The notes under the pieces are model-generated. The model worked only from the letters and a program-made list of their open reading frames with translations. It did no database searches and was not told the origin of the DNA. This document shows positions 7,516 to 16,690 of a stretch of DNA of 28,677 nt, piece by piece (positions within the stretch are counted from its first letter, which is position 1; each line of letters opens with the position of its first letter). The position numbers and the translations under genes were made by a program. Source of the stretch: UBA4719 sp035654835 (GTDB lineage Bacteria; Actinomycetota; Actinomycetes; Actinomycetales; Dermatophilaceae); the NCBI GenBank assembly GCA_035654835.1, contig DASRVZ010000016.1, positions 1-28,677 of the forward strand. Direction: 5' to 3'.

Positions 7516-8505
7516 ATGACCACAGCCATCGCTGCGGCACCCAACCGCAAGAGCGGGATCCGGCGGGCTTTCGATCAGCACTGGTACGCATGGGCGATGG
7601 TGGCCCCGGTCGTTATCGTCTTGGCTGTCCTGGTCTTCTACCCGTTGGCCAATGGCATCTGGCTGTCGCTGACCAACACCACCGAGGCCAACCAGGCCGC
7701 CGAGATCTGCCGCAAGAGCCTCGGCGGTGACACCGTCTGCACACCCAACGCCGACCCGGCCCGCTTCGTGGGACTGGGCAACTACGCCGATCTGTTGAGC
7801 GGGCGTATCGGGAAGTTCTGGCCGCAGCTCGAGATCACCCTCATCTGGACCGCCACCTGCGTGTTCTTCCACTACACGCTCGGGCTGGCGCTGGCCCTGC
7901 TCCTGAACCGGGAGTTCAAGGGTCGCGCCGCATACCGGATTCTGTTGATTCTTCCCTGGGCTGTCCCGGCCTTCGTCTCGGCTTTCGCATGGAAGTTCAT
8001 CTTCGCCAGAGACAGCGGCATCCTCAACGCGGCCTTGGGCGTGGTGGGCATCGGCCCGATCGACTGGTTCGCCAGCACGGCCACCTCGCTCATGGCCGTG
8101 ATCGTGGTCAACGTCTGGCTCGGGGTGCCGTTCATGATGGTGGCCGTTCTCGGTGGCCTGCAGTCAATCCCAGCCGAGCTGTATGAGGCATCAGCCATGG
8201 ACGGCGCCAACCCATGGCAGCAGTTCCTGAACGTCACCCTGCCTGGCCTGCGTCCGGTGAGCGCGACCGTGATCCTTCTCGGCACGATCTGGACCTTCAA
8301 CATGTTCCCGATCATCTTCCTGGTCTCAAAGGGAGGTCCGGCGGGCAGCACCGAGATCCTGGTGACCGGTGCGTTCAAGGCCGCCTTCGAGGGGATCCGC
8401 AACTACAGCCTCGCGGCGACCTACGGAGTGGTCATCCTGTCGATCCTGGTCGTGTACTCCGTCGGGTATCGCTTCTTCCTGCGCAAACAAGGCGAGGTGT
8501 GGTGA
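7516..8505 (+). CDS. Sugar ABC transporter permease (MalF-type)
   Basis: This 329-aa inner-membrane permease has about six transmembrane helices. The first starts near residue 25 (WAMVAPVVIVLAVLVFYPL). The cytoplasmic EAA loop reads YEASAMDGANPWQQFLNVTLP and couples to the ATPase. The loop after helix 1 carries two cysteines 11 residues apart (EICRKSLGGDTVC) that could form a disulfide outside the membrane. GAGGAG (7503-7508) is the ribosome-binding site. It pairs with the MalG-type permease encoded immediately downstream. Confidence 0.95.
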   Translation: MTTAIAAAPNRKSGIRRAFDQHWYAWAMVAPVVIVLAVLVFYPLANGIWLSLTNTTEANQAAEICRKSLGGDTVCTPNADPARFVGLGNYADLLSGRIGKFWPQLEITLIWTATCVFFHYTLGLALALLLNREFKGRAAYRILLILPWAVPAFVSAFAWKFIFARDSGILNAALGVVGIGPIDWFASTATSLMAVIVVNVWLGVPFMMVAVLGGLQSIPAELYEASAMDGANPWQQFLNVTLPGLRPVSATVILLGTIWTFNMFPIIFLVSKGGPAGSTEILVTGAFKAAFEGIRNYSLAATYGVVILSILVVYSVGYRFFLRKQGEVW

Positions 8506-8507
8506 AG

Positions 8508-9410
8508 ATGACCCAGGCAACGATCCAGGACTCCACGGAACCGACCACAGCTGCCGCGGCCACGTTCCGCACGGCGAAGGGCCGGTCCCGGGGCAGCTCG
8601 ATCCTGCTGCACTCGACCGTGATCTTCGCGTCCGTCCTCGCAGTGTTCCCCCTGGTGTGGATCCTGCTGTCGTCGTTCAAACCCAAGCGATGGATCCAGA
8701 GCAGCCAGATCACCCTGGTCAAGGAACCGACATTCGAGAACTACCAGTACCTGCTCAACAACACCGACTTCCTGGTGTGGTTTCGCAACTCGGCCGTGGT
8801 GGCGCTCTTCACCATGGCGTTCGGTATCGCGATGTCCGCGAGCGCCGGCTACGCAATCTCGCGCTTTCGTTTCCCGGGCAAGCGACCGCTGATGTGGACG
8901 TTCCTCATCACCCAGATGTTCCCCGTCGCCATCCTGATCGTGCCGATCTACACGATCATGGCCGCTCTGGGTCTGATCAACACCCCAGCCTCGCTGGTCA
9001 TCGCCTACTGCACGGTGGCGGTGCCTTTCTGCACGTGGATGCTCAAGGGCTACTTCGACACGATCCCGGTGGAGATCGACGAGGCTGGACGGGTCGACGG
9101 CCTCGGACCGTACGGGACGTTCTGGCGGCTCATCCTGCCGCTGGCCCGCCCAGGGCTTGCGGTCACCGCGTTCTACACCTTCCTGACAGCTTGGGGTGAG
9201 GTCGCCTACGCCAGCGCGTTCCTGAACACCAACGACAAGTTCACCCTCGCCTACGGCTTGCAGACCTTCGTACCCAAGGATCCGACACTGCCGTTGTGGG
9301 AGCTGCTCACACCAGCCGCCGTCCTGATCACGATCCCCTCCGGCATCGTCTTCTTCTTTGCCCAGAAGCACCTCGTCGCCGGACTCACCGCCGGCGGGAC
9401 CAAGGGCTGA
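8508..9410 (+). CDS. Sugar ABC transporter permease (MalG-type)
   Basis: The 300-aa second permease of the importer has a hydrophilic N-terminus of about 30 residues, then about six membrane helices. The EAA loop is DEAGRVDGLGPYGTFWRLILP near residue 190. I place the start at ATG 8508, 2 nt after the upstream permease stop, because GAGG at 8494-8497 is about 10 nt away. GTG 8502, overlapping that stop by 4 nt, is an alternative that adds two residues. The open frame extends much further upstream, but that part overlaps the MalF gene and is not conserved-looking. Confidence 0.94.
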   Translation: MTQATIQDSTEPTTAAAATFRTAKGRSRGSSILLHSTVIFASVLAVFPLVWILLSSFKPKRWIQSSQITLVKEPTFENYQYLLNNTDFLVWFRNSAVVALFTMAFGIAMSASAGYAISRFRFPGKRPLMWTFLITQMFPVAILIVPIYTIMAALGLINTPASLVIAYCTVAVPFCTWMLKGYFDTIPVEIDEAGRVDGLGPYGTFWRLILPLARPGLAVTAFYTFLTAWGEVAYASAFLNTNDKFTLAYGLQTFVPKDPTLPLWELLTPAAVLITIPSGIVFFFAQKHLVAGLTAGGTKG

Positions 9411-9537
9411 GTGGGCCACGTCGTGTTCAACTTCACGGCCCGCTCCATAGCCGTGGATGGCGTATATGAGGCACGATGGCTATCAACCCGTGCGCACCTG
9501 CGCTTGGGTGCACCACTCCCCCTTTACAACGGATCGT

Positions 9538-9555
9538 CCGGCACGTTCCTGCCGG
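9538..9555 (+). promoter_or_regulatory. Small hairpin just before the ATPase ribosome-binding site
   Basis: CCGGCA (9538-9543) pairs perfectly with TGCCGG (9550-9555), immediately upstream of the GGAAGG site at 9560-9565. The 165-nt gap (9411-9575) between permease and ATPase suggests the ATPase gene may have its own promoter or translational control, but I cannot identify a -35/-10 pair in it. Confidence 0.3.
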
Positions 9556-9575
9556 TGAAGGAAGGCTGACTCTCC

Positions 9576-10655
<1,080 letters not shown>

Positions 10656-10674
10656 CACTGCCCCGCTGACCAGG

Positions 10675-10710
10675 AGGTGGCGGTGTCCCTCGAGGACGCC
10701 GCCACCTTCT
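10675..10710 (+). terminator. Terminator-like hairpin after the sugar importer
   Basis: A 14-bp stem pairs 10675-10688 with 10694-10707 (one G-U pair) over loop CTCGA, followed by TTCT. It begins 20 nt after the ATPase stop codon. It is the strongest terminator candidate for the importer operon, though the T-run is short. Confidence 0.65.
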
Positions 10711-10742
10711 GCCGTGTCAAGCCGCCGCCCTCTGCCGTGTCA
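10708..10742 (+). repeat. Direct 12-bp repeat before the DUF4032 gene
   Basis: TCTGCCGTGTCA occurs at 10708-10719 and 10731-10742, a period of 23 bp. It lies between the terminator hairpin and the DUF4032 start. It could be a binding-site pair or a remnant duplication. Confidence 0.5.
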
Positions 10743-10752
10743 CCATAATCAG

Positions 10753-12000
10753 GTGGCACTTGAGATCACCGCAGCCAGGCTGGATCCCGCAATGCTCGAC
10801 CTGCCATGGCCGCTGCCGTTGGAGCACTGGCCCACCGAGCTTCTTGCGGCCCTCCCACGCGGCATCTCCCGGCACGTCGTGCGGTTCGTCAAGCTCTCCG
10901 GCACGGTCATCGCGATCAAGGAGATCAAGGCAGACCTCGCCACCCGCGAATACAACATGCTGCGCTTCCTGAACAAGGTGAGCCAGCCCTGTGTCGTGCC
11001 CCTGGGCGTCATCAGCGGCCGCACCACCGCCGATGGCCAGGAGCTGGACGCCTGCCTGATCACCCTGCATCTGCAGTGGTCCCTGCCCTACCGGGCCCTG
11101 TTCAGCCAGGGCCTGCGCCCGAACACGGCGCAACGGCTGATCGACGCCTTGGCGGTGCTGCTGGTGCGGCTCCACCTGGCGGGCTTCTGGTGGGGCGACG
11201 TGTCTTTGTCCAACACGCTGTTCCGCCGGGACGCGGGTGCTTTTTCGGCATACCTCGTTGATGCCGAGACCGGCGAGATCCGCAACAAGCTCTCCGACGG
11301 GCAGCGCGAGCACGACCTTGACGTTGCCCGGGTCAACATCGCCGGCGAGCTGATGGACCTGGCAGCAGGCGGGCTCCTGGCCGACTCCGTCGATCCGGTC
11401 GAGATCTCTCAGAGCATCCTCGACCGCTACCGCTGTCTGTGGCGCGAGCTCACCGAACGTCAGCGGTTCGAGCGGGGCGATCGGTGGCGGGTCGAGGAAC
11501 GCATCCGTCGACTGAACGAGCTCGGCTTCGATGTCGACGAGCTGTCGATCTCCACCGACATCGGTGGTACGACCATCCAGATTCAGCCGAAAGTCGTTGA
11601 TGCAGGCCATCATTCGCGCCGACTGTTTCGTCTGACCGGGCTCGACGTCGAAGAGAACCAGGCTCGCCGCCTGCTCAACGACCTCGATGCCTACCGCGCC
11701 TCGCAGGATCGGCAGAATGACGACGAGGAGCTGGTCGCCCATGACTGGCTGTCCCAGATCTACGAGCCGACCACCCGCGCCGTCCCCCGCAACCTGACCC
11801 GCAAGCTGGAGCCGGCCGAGGTGTTCCACGAGGTCCTCGAACACCGGTGGTACATGTCGGAGACCGCGGACCATGACGTCTCGATCGAGGCTGCCCTTGC
11901 CGACTACGTCAAGAACGTCCTGCCCGGAAAGCCGGACGAGGCAACCGTTCTCGGCGTCGACACGATCGAGATGCCAGTAGTGGCGACGTTCCTGACGTGA
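10753..12000 (+). CDS. DUF4032 / kinase-like protein
   Basis: This 415-aa protein has an N-terminal region resembling RIO/lipopolysaccharide-kinase folds. The segment VIAIKEIKADLATREYNMLR contains a possible ATP-binding lysine and helix-C glutamate. WWGDVSLSNTLFRRDAG resembles a catalytic loop (Asp and Asn), and YLVDAETGEI could replace DFG. The C-terminal half resembles the DUF4032 domain and ends near residue 415. GTG 10753 is chosen because the conserved-looking start (LEITAARLDPAMLDLPW) follows directly. The ribosome-binding site is poor, and CATAAT at 10744-10749 is too close to make the start strictly leaderless. ATG 10792 is an alternative. The substrate is unknown. It may be co-expressed with or adjacent to the sugar ATPase. 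Confidence 0.8.
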   Translation: MALEITAARLDPAMLDLPWPLPLEHWPTELLAALPRGISRHVVRFVKLSGTVIAIKEIKADLATREYNMLRFLNKVSQPCVVPLGVISGRTTADGQELDACLITLHLQWSLPYRALFSQGLRPNTAQRLIDALAVLLVRLHLAGFWWGDVSLSNTLFRRDAGAFSAYLVDAETGEIRNKLSDGQREHDLDVARVNIAGELMDLAAGGLLADSVDPVEISQSILDRYRCLWRELTERQRFERGDRWRVEERIRRLNELGFDVDELSISTDIGGTTIQIQPKVVDAGHHSRRLFRLTGLDVEENQARRLLNDLDAYRASQDRQNDDEELVAHDWLSQIYEPTTRAVPRNLTRKLEPAEVFHEVLEHRWYMSETADHDVSIEAALADYVKNVLPGKPDEATVLGVDTIEMPVVATFLT

Positions 12001-12021
12001 AGCAGTCTCGTCGCTAGGAGC

Positions 12022-12495
12022 TCAGACAGGCGAGAGCCAGGTCCAGCCGGGCAGGTTTCGCAGGACCCAGAAGGCCAGAATCAGGCCGAGCACGCCGTGC
12101 AGCACCCACGCTGGCGCCAACCAGCCTTGCTTCCGACCAGTAATGGTCCGCCGCAGCCAGAGCACCCAGGTGGTCACGATGTATCCGGCTGCCACCACCG
12201 CGAACGGGTTGCGGGCCAACGCCGTCACAATGTCACCATGGGCCAGAGCGTGCATCGCGCGCAGGGAGCCGCACCCCGGGCAGTACCACCCGGTCACCCA
12301 CAGAAACGGACAGGTCGGGAAGTGGCCGGCGACGTTCGGATCGACCGCGGTCACGTATCCGGCACCGAACAGCCCCACCGCCCCGACCGCCAACGGCAGC
12401 AGCGCCAGCCGTCGGCCACCACGGGGAGCGGCCGGACCAGGGCTGGACAGCGAGTCCGCTGGGGCGGGCGACGCCGGGTGGGAGAACACGTGCAT
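12022..12495 (-). CDS. DUF2752 membrane protein
   Basis: The 157-aa protein has three hydrophobic segments, with the DUF2752 signature between the first two: CPFLWVTGWYCPGCGSLRA. The three cysteines in that motif could bind metal or form a redox site. Function is unknown. I start it at ATG 12495, because the extra upstream residues in the longer frame are Arg/Ser/Pro-rich and overlap the neighbouring gene. It lies 31 nt downstream of the CD225-like gene on the same strand and is probably co-transcribed. It converges on the DUF4032 gene with a 21-nt gap. Confidence 0.85.
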   Translation of the reverse strand: MHVFSHPASPAPADSLSSPGPAAPRGGRRLALLPLAVGAVGLFGAGYVTAVDPNVAGHFPTCPFLWVTGWYCPGCGSLRAMHALAHGDIVTALARNPFAVVAAGYIVTTWVLWLRRTITGRKQGWLAPAWVLHGVLGLILAFWVLRNLPGWTWLSPV

Positions 12496-12526
12496 CACGA
12501 GTTCCGAACGTTCGCAACGGGTCCGG

Positions 12527-12865
12527 TCAGGACCCGATCGTGGAGCTGGTGGCGAGCAGGCCAAAGAAGAAGATCATGGAGAGGACACCGAGGACAACCC
12601 ACGCGATGGCAGACCAGATGGCGAAGTTCTTGGCCTTCTTCGAAGCCTCCTGGGCGCCGGCCCAGTCCCCCATTGCCCACTTGCTGTTGACCTGGGTGGA
12701 GAAGACGATCGAGACGACACCGAGGGGCAGGAAGCACAGCACCGTCGACAGGATTGCCCACACGAGATAGTTGGGCGGCGGTGGGCTCACAGATCCTGGG
12801 GCCCCGTAGCCGCCGTAAGGAGGTGGCGGCGGTGGCGGTGGCGGCGGGCTGCCGTAGTCAGACAT
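12527..12865 (-). CDS. CD225/dispanin-like small membrane protein
   Basis: This 112-aa protein starts with a run of ten prolines and a Gly/Tyr/Pro-rich tail of about 33 residues. The CD225 pattern of two hydrophobic segments follows: NYLVWAILSTVLCFLPLGVV and, after a charged loop (STQVNSKWAMGDWAGAQEAS), AIWSAIAWVVLGVLSMIFFF. CD225 proteins insert in membranes by hairpin-like segments; bacterial roles are poorly known. ATG 12865 has a good GAAAGGGG-like ribosome-binding site about 7 nt upstream. It precedes the DUF2752 gene in a likely two-gene unit. Confidence 0.85.
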   Translation of the reverse strand: MSDYGSPPPPPPPPPPYGGYGAPGSVSPPPPNYLVWAILSTVLCFLPLGVVSIVFSTQVNSKWAMGDWAGAQEASKKAKNFAIWSAIAWVVLGVLSMIFFFGLLATSSTIGS

Positions 12866-12971
12866 GCGAGCCCCTTTCGTTGTGGGCGCAGCCGGCCTGA
12901 TAGCGCAGCTGCCGAGGAACGGTATCGGATGTTGCCTGCTGACGTCTGCACATTCGAGCGAAGATGCGAGC

Positions 12972-13943
12972 CTAGAGCGCGCGGCGGCGGGCCACTTCAT
13001 AGAGGGTGACGCCGGTGGCAATCCCGGCATTGAGGCTCTCCGCGGCCGAGGACATCGGGATCGACACGATCTGGTCGCAGGTCTGGCTGACCAACCGCGA
13101 CAGCCCCTTGCCCTCGGACCCGACCACGATGACCAGGGGCTCCTTGGCCAGCTCGAGATCCGGCAGCTGCACGTCGCCATCCATGTCGAGACCCAGGACG
13201 AAGAAGCCGGCCTTGCGGAAGTCCTCCAGGGTTCGGGTCAGGTTGCTGCACTGGGCAACCGGGATGCGAGCAGCCGCACCGGCCGAGGTCTTCCACGCGG
13301 CAGCGGTCATGCCCACCGAACGTCGTTCCGGCACCACGACTCCGTGCCCCCCGAAGGCGGCGACCGAACGAAGGATCGCCCCGAGGTTGCGGGGGTCCGT
13401 GATGCCGTCCAGAGCGACGATCAGCGGTATGCCGGGCGCCTCAGGGTTGACCAGGTCACTGGGGTGGGCATAGGCGTACGCCGGAACCTGGAGAGCCAGA
13501 CCCTGGTGGACTCCGCCGTCAGTGAGCCGGTCAAGCTCGCCGCGAGGGGTCTCCAGGATCGCGAGGCCGCGACCCGTGGCGATCTTGAGGGCCTCACGGA
13601 CCCGGTCGTCCGACTCGAGCCGGCCGGCGACATACATCGTGGTCACCGGGATGTCCGCGCGCAGCGCCTCCAGCACGGAGTTGCGGCCATAGACGATCTC
13701 GCTTGATCCCTTGACCCGACGGGTCGAGCCCGGACCACCACCGCGTGCGGGGCGGGGCCCTGGGGCTGCCGCCCGCTTGGCTCCGCGGACCGCAGCCTTG
13801 TGCGCCGGGTGCTTGGTGCGATCGGTGGCCTTGGGGGTTGCACCGCGGGCTTCGAGACCCTTGCGTCGTTGGCCGCCGCTGCCGGAGCTCGGACCCTTCT
13901 TGGGCCCGCGGATGGCGCCTCGGCGCTGAGAGTTTCCAGGCAT
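12972..13943 (-). CDS. rlmB: TrmH/SpoU-family 23S rRNA 2'-O-methyltransferase (RlmB-like)
   Basis: This 323-aa enzyme probably methylates a guanosine 2'-OH in 23S rRNA, using S-adenosylmethionine. The first 80 residues are Arg/Lys/Gly-rich and disordered. A substrate-binding domain begins at SSEIVYGRNSVLEAL. The knotted SPOUT domain has the three SpoU motifs: DPRNLGAILRS, VVGSEGKGLSRL and IPMSSAAESLNAGIATGV, the last varying slightly from the usual IPM-G-ESLN-S form. The gene follows cysS by 14 nt, an arrangement common in actinobacteria. RlmB against another SpoU target cannot be settled from sequence. Confidence 0.9.
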   Translation of the reverse strand: MPGNSQRRGAIRGPKKGPSSGSGGQRRKGLEARGATPKATDRTKHPAHKAAVRGAKRAAAPGPRPARGGGPGSTRRVKGSSEIVYGRNSVLEALRADIPVTTMYVAGRLESDDRVREALKIATGRGLAILETPRGELDRLTDGGVHQGLALQVPAYAYAHPSDLVNPEAPGIPLIVALDGITDPRNLGAILRSVAAFGGHGVVVPERRSVGMTAAAWKTSAGAAARIPVAQCSNLTRTLEDFRKAGFFVLGLDMDGDVQLPDLELAKEPLVIVVGSEGKGLSRLVSQTCDQIVSIPMSSAAESLNAGIATGVTLYEVARRRAL

Positions 13944-13957
13944 GTTCGGTCGGCCTT

Positions 13958-15403
13958 TCAGGCGTCGTTACGTCGGGCCAGCGACCAGCGCGCGCCCGAG
14001 GCTGTGTCCTCGACAACGATGCCCGCTGCCGTGAGCTGATCGCGGATCTGGTCCGCCAAGGTGAAGTCGCGTGCCGCACGGGCTGCCGCGCGGGCGTCGA
14101 GACGGTCCTTCACGAGCGCGTCGAGGGCCGGCATCGCATCGTCAGCCCCGCTGCCCGCTGCCGAGCTCCATTTCGGGTGAAGCGGATTGACGCCCAGAAC
14201 CTCGGTCATCGCAACGACCTGCAGACCCAGCTGCTGGGCCTTGTCGTCGTCGCCTTCGTCGAGTGCCGTGTTGCCGGCTCGCACCGTCTCGTGGATGGCC
14301 GCCAGCGCGCTGGAGACGTTGAGGTCATCGTCCATCGCGGCCGCGAAGTCGGCTGGCAGGTCGGTGCCGGCTGAGTGCTCCTGGACGTGCGTGACCCAGC
14401 CGCCGCCGAGCGCGCGACGCAGGAAGCCCTCGATGCGATCAACCGCCGCCTCGGCCTCGCGAAGTGACCCCTCGTGATACTCGATGGTGGAGCGGTAGTG
14501 GGCAGCGCCCAGGTAGTAGCGCAGCACGAGCGGGCGCGCGACCTTGGTGATCTCGGTGACGAGCAGCGCGTTGCCCAGCGACTTGCCCATCTTCTCGCCG
14601 CCCATGGTCACCCACGCGTTGTGCAACCAGTAGTTGGCGAAGCCGAGGCCGGCCGCGCGCGACTGGGCCTGCTCGTTCTCGTGGTGCGGGAAGCGCAGGT
14701 CGACGCCTCCGCCGTGGATGTCGAAGGTGTCGCCGAGGTACTTGCGTGCCATCGCGGAGCACTCGAGGTGCCAGCCCGGACGACCCTGCCCGTATGCCGT
14801 GGGCCAGCTTGCCGTCTCCGGCTCACCTGCCTTGTGGCCCTTCCACAACGCGAAGTCACGCGGATCGCGTTTGCCGCGCGGGTCGGCGTCGGGCGCGGCC
14901 TCCATGTCGTCGATCCGCTGGTGGGTCAGCTCGCCGTAGGCCGGATAGCTGCGCACGTCGAAGTAGACGTCGCCGCTGCCGTCCTGGGCGGCATAGGCGT
15001 GGCCCTTGTCGATCAGGGTCGCCATCAGGTCCTGCATCTCGGTGATGTGACCGGTCGCCCGCGGTTCGTAGGTGGGTGGCAGGACGCCGAGCAGGTCGAG
15101 GGCGTCGTTGGTGGCCCGTTCGTTGGCGTAGCTCCAGGCCCACCACGACTCCCCGGCCTCGGCGGACTTGGCCAGGATCTTGTCGTCGATGTCGGTGACG
15201 TTGCGGACCAGGGTGACGTCATAGCCATGCCCGAGGGTCAGCCAGCGACGCAGGATGTCGAACGCGACGGCAAACCGGACGTGCCCGATGTGCGGAGCGC
15301 CCTGGGTCGTGAGCCCGCACACGTAGATGCCGGCCTTGCCCTCGGTGATCGGGACGAAATCGCGCAGCTCTTGCGAAGCGGTGTCGTACAGGCGGATGCT
15401 CAC
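13958..15403 (-). CDS. cysS: Cysteinyl-tRNA synthetase
   Basis: This 481-aa class I synthetase charges tRNA-Cys. The HIGH motif is in APHIGHVRF (about 36-44), and the KMSKS motif is present as KMGKSLGN. Zinc ligands are Cys in VCGLTTQG, Cys in WHLECSAM and the HHENE segment. The length and complete C-terminal anticodon and DALR-like region (about residues 330-481) separate it from the shorter mycothiol ligase MshC. The start is GTG 15403 with a TAACCT box 6 nt upstream, indicating a leaderless message. It is followed by rlmB in the same direction. Confidence 0.96.
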   Translation of the reverse strand: MSIRLYDTASQELRDFVPITEGKAGIYVCGLTTQGAPHIGHVRFAVAFDILRRWLTLGHGYDVTLVRNVTDIDDKILAKSAEAGESWWAWSYANERATNDALDLLGVLPPTYEPRATGHITEMQDLMATLIDKGHAYAAQDGSGDVYFDVRSYPAYGELTHQRIDDMEAAPDADPRGKRDPRDFALWKGHKAGEPETASWPTAYGQGRPGWHLECSAMARKYLGDTFDIHGGGVDLRFPHHENEQAQSRAAGLGFANYWLHNAWVTMGGEKMGKSLGNALLVTEITKVARPLVLRYYLGAAHYRSTIEYHEGSLREAEAAVDRIEGFLRRALGGGWVTHVQEHSAGTDLPADFAAAMDDDLNVSSALAAIHETVRAGNTALDEGDDDKAQQLGLQVVAMTEVLGVNPLHPKWSSAAGSGADDAMPALDALVKDRLDARAAARAARDFTLADQIRDQLTAAGIVVEDTASGARWSLARRNDA

Positions 15404-15409
15404 CCGCCA

Positions 15410-15415
15410 AGGTTA
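15410..15415 (-). promoter_or_regulatory. -10 box of cysS (leaderless type)
   Basis: TAACCT on the minus strand is followed by 6 nt and the cysS GTG. No Shine-Dalgarno sequence is present, so cysS probably has its own promoter separate from carD-ispD-ispF. Confidence 0.5.
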
Positions 15416-15452
15416 CCGGCGAGTCGACCACGCCCGAGCCAGCCGACCGCCC

Positions 15453-15469
15453 TTTGCTCAGTTCAGGCC
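15453..15469 (+). repeat. Copy of an intergenic TTGCTCAG repeat
   Basis: TTTGCTCAGTTCAGGCC lies between ispF and cysS. It closely matches the two 19-bp units at 25944-25981. No gene product explains it. Confidence 0.5.
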
Positions 15470-15483
15470 AGGTGCAGGGGTGA

Positions 15484-16008
15484 TCAGGGCATCGAGAACA
15501 CGATTGCGGTGGCGATGGCGGCAATGCCCTCGCCGCGGCCGGTGAGCCCGAGTCCGTCGGTGGTTGTCGCCGAGACCGACACCGGTGCGGACACCACGGC
15601 GCTCAACGCGGCCTGGGCCTCTTCACGGCGTGGACCGAGCCGGGGACTGTTGCCGATGACCTGGATGGCGATGTTGCCGATGACAAAGCCGGAAACGGTC
15701 ACGATCCGTGCAGCCTGCGCCAGCAGCTCGACACCGGCGGCGCCGGCCAGCTCGGGGCGGTCGGTGCCGAAGTGGGTGCCCAGGTCTCCGAGCCCGGCGG
15801 CGGAGAAGAGCGCATCGCACGCGGCGTGGCTGGCGACGTCGCCGTCGGAGTGCCCGGCCAGCCCGCGCTCACCGGGCCAGGTGAGCCCGGCCAGGGACAG
15901 CGTGCGGTCGTCGTCGGCATACGGGTGGACGTCCACGCCGACCCCGATGCGTGGTGTGGGGATCGGGTGGGCGCCAGGGTCAGCCAAGGGTCGCGGGCTA
16001 TCAGACAT
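15484..16008 (-). CDS. ispF: 2-C-methyl-D-erythritol 2,4-cyclodiphosphate synthase
   Basis: The 174-aa IspF makes MEcPP in the MEP isoprenoid pathway, forming a trimer. Metal-binding and substrate motifs are clear: GVDVHPYADD (Asp and His ligands), GHSDGDVASHAACDAL and the TTTDGLGLTGRGEG C-terminal motif. An extension of about 20 residues precedes the core. ATG 16008 overlaps the end of ispD by 8 nt, so the pair is coupled. Separate ispD and ispF genes, rather than a fused ispDF, are the rule in this phylum. Confidence 0.96.
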   Translation of the reverse strand: MSDSPRPLADPGAHPIPTPRIGVGVDVHPYADDDRTLSLAGLTWPGERGLAGHSDGDVASHAACDALFSAAGLGDLGTHFGTDRPELAGAAGVELLAQAARIVTVSGFVIGNIAIQVIGNSPRLGPRREEAQAALSAVVSAPVSVSATTTDGLGLTGRGEGIAAIATAIVFSMP

Positions 16009-16690
16009 GGGTGCTATCCGGCATGGGGACATCTTGCAGCAGTGCCGTGGCGACGGTGAGGTCGGCTGGGGAGGTGATCTTGAGCGCCAGCCGATCGCCG
16101 GCGACGACACGCACGTGTCCCCCGATGCGCTCGACCAGACCGGCATCGTCGGTGGCCGGGGTCCAGCTGGCGTAGGCCCGTTCGAGCACGTCACGCAGGA
16201 ACCCCTGCGGAGTCTGTATGCCGCGCAGCGTCTCGCGATCAGGAGTTGCCAGCACGAGACCCTGCGCGTCGACAACCTTGATGGTGTCGGTCACGGGCAG
16301 GGCGGGCACGATCGCGGCATGGCCGGAGCGCACGGCGTGGATCACCCGGGCGAACAGGTCTGCCGGAGCCAGGCACCGGGCGGCGTCGTGGACCAGGACG
16401 ATGCCGTCGTCGGGGCGTAGCGCCGCAAGTCCGGCCACGACCGAGGCCGACCGATCGGCGCCCCCCGCCACGACGTCGATGCGAGGGTCCTGACCGGCGA
16501 GGTCGCGTGCCTGGTCCAGGTGGGTGCCGGGCGCCACGATGACCACGTGTCCGACGTCGGCACAACCCAAGACGCCCCGCAGCGCGTGAGCCAGCAACGG
16601 CTCCCCGCACAACGGGGCGAATGCCTTGGGCGTGCCAACGCCGAGCCGCACACCGCTTCCGGCGGCGACCAGGACTACGGCAACGTTCAG
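16001..16690 (-). CDS. ispD: 2-C-methyl-D-erythritol 4-phosphate cytidylyltransferase, CTG start
   Basis: This 229-aa IspD joins CTP to MEP in the isoprenoid pathway. The frame needs the N-terminal VLVAAGSGVRLGVGTPKAF, whose AAGSG-x-R loop binds CTP. The only ATG/GTG/TTG start at that end, GTG 16651, would delete that loop. Upstream the frame offers just CTG 16690, which overlaps the carD TGA as CTGA, before an in-frame TGA. A GAGG lies about 10 nt before it. I therefore call a CTG start coupled to carD. Other motifs include VLVHDAAR and the C-terminal KITSPADLTVA. Confidence 0.9.
   Translation of the reverse strand: MNVAVVLVAAGSGVRLGVGTPKAFAPLCGEPLLAHALRGVLGCADVGHVVIVAPGTHLDQARDLAGQDPRIDVVAGGADRSASVVAGLAALRPDDGIVLVHDAARCLAPADLFARVIHAVRSGHAAIVPALPVTDTIKVVDAQGLVLATPDRETLRGIQTPQGFLRDVLERAYASWTPATDDAGLVERIGGHVRVVAGDRLALKITSPADLTVATALLQDVPMPDSTHV

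Noticed and set aside
6084..7550. 488-codon minus-strand frame over the sugar-binding protein
   Set aside because: It is antisense to a gene with a clear lipoprotein signal and family motifs.
12785..12850. GGC/GGT-rich microsatellite near the CD225 gene start
   Set aside because: It is the coding sequence for the ten-proline run, not a separate repeat element.
14474..16420. 648-codon plus-strand frame opposite cysS, ispF and ispD
   Set aside because: It overlaps three well-supported genes on the other strand. Its length reflects few AT-rich stops in GC-rich sequence.
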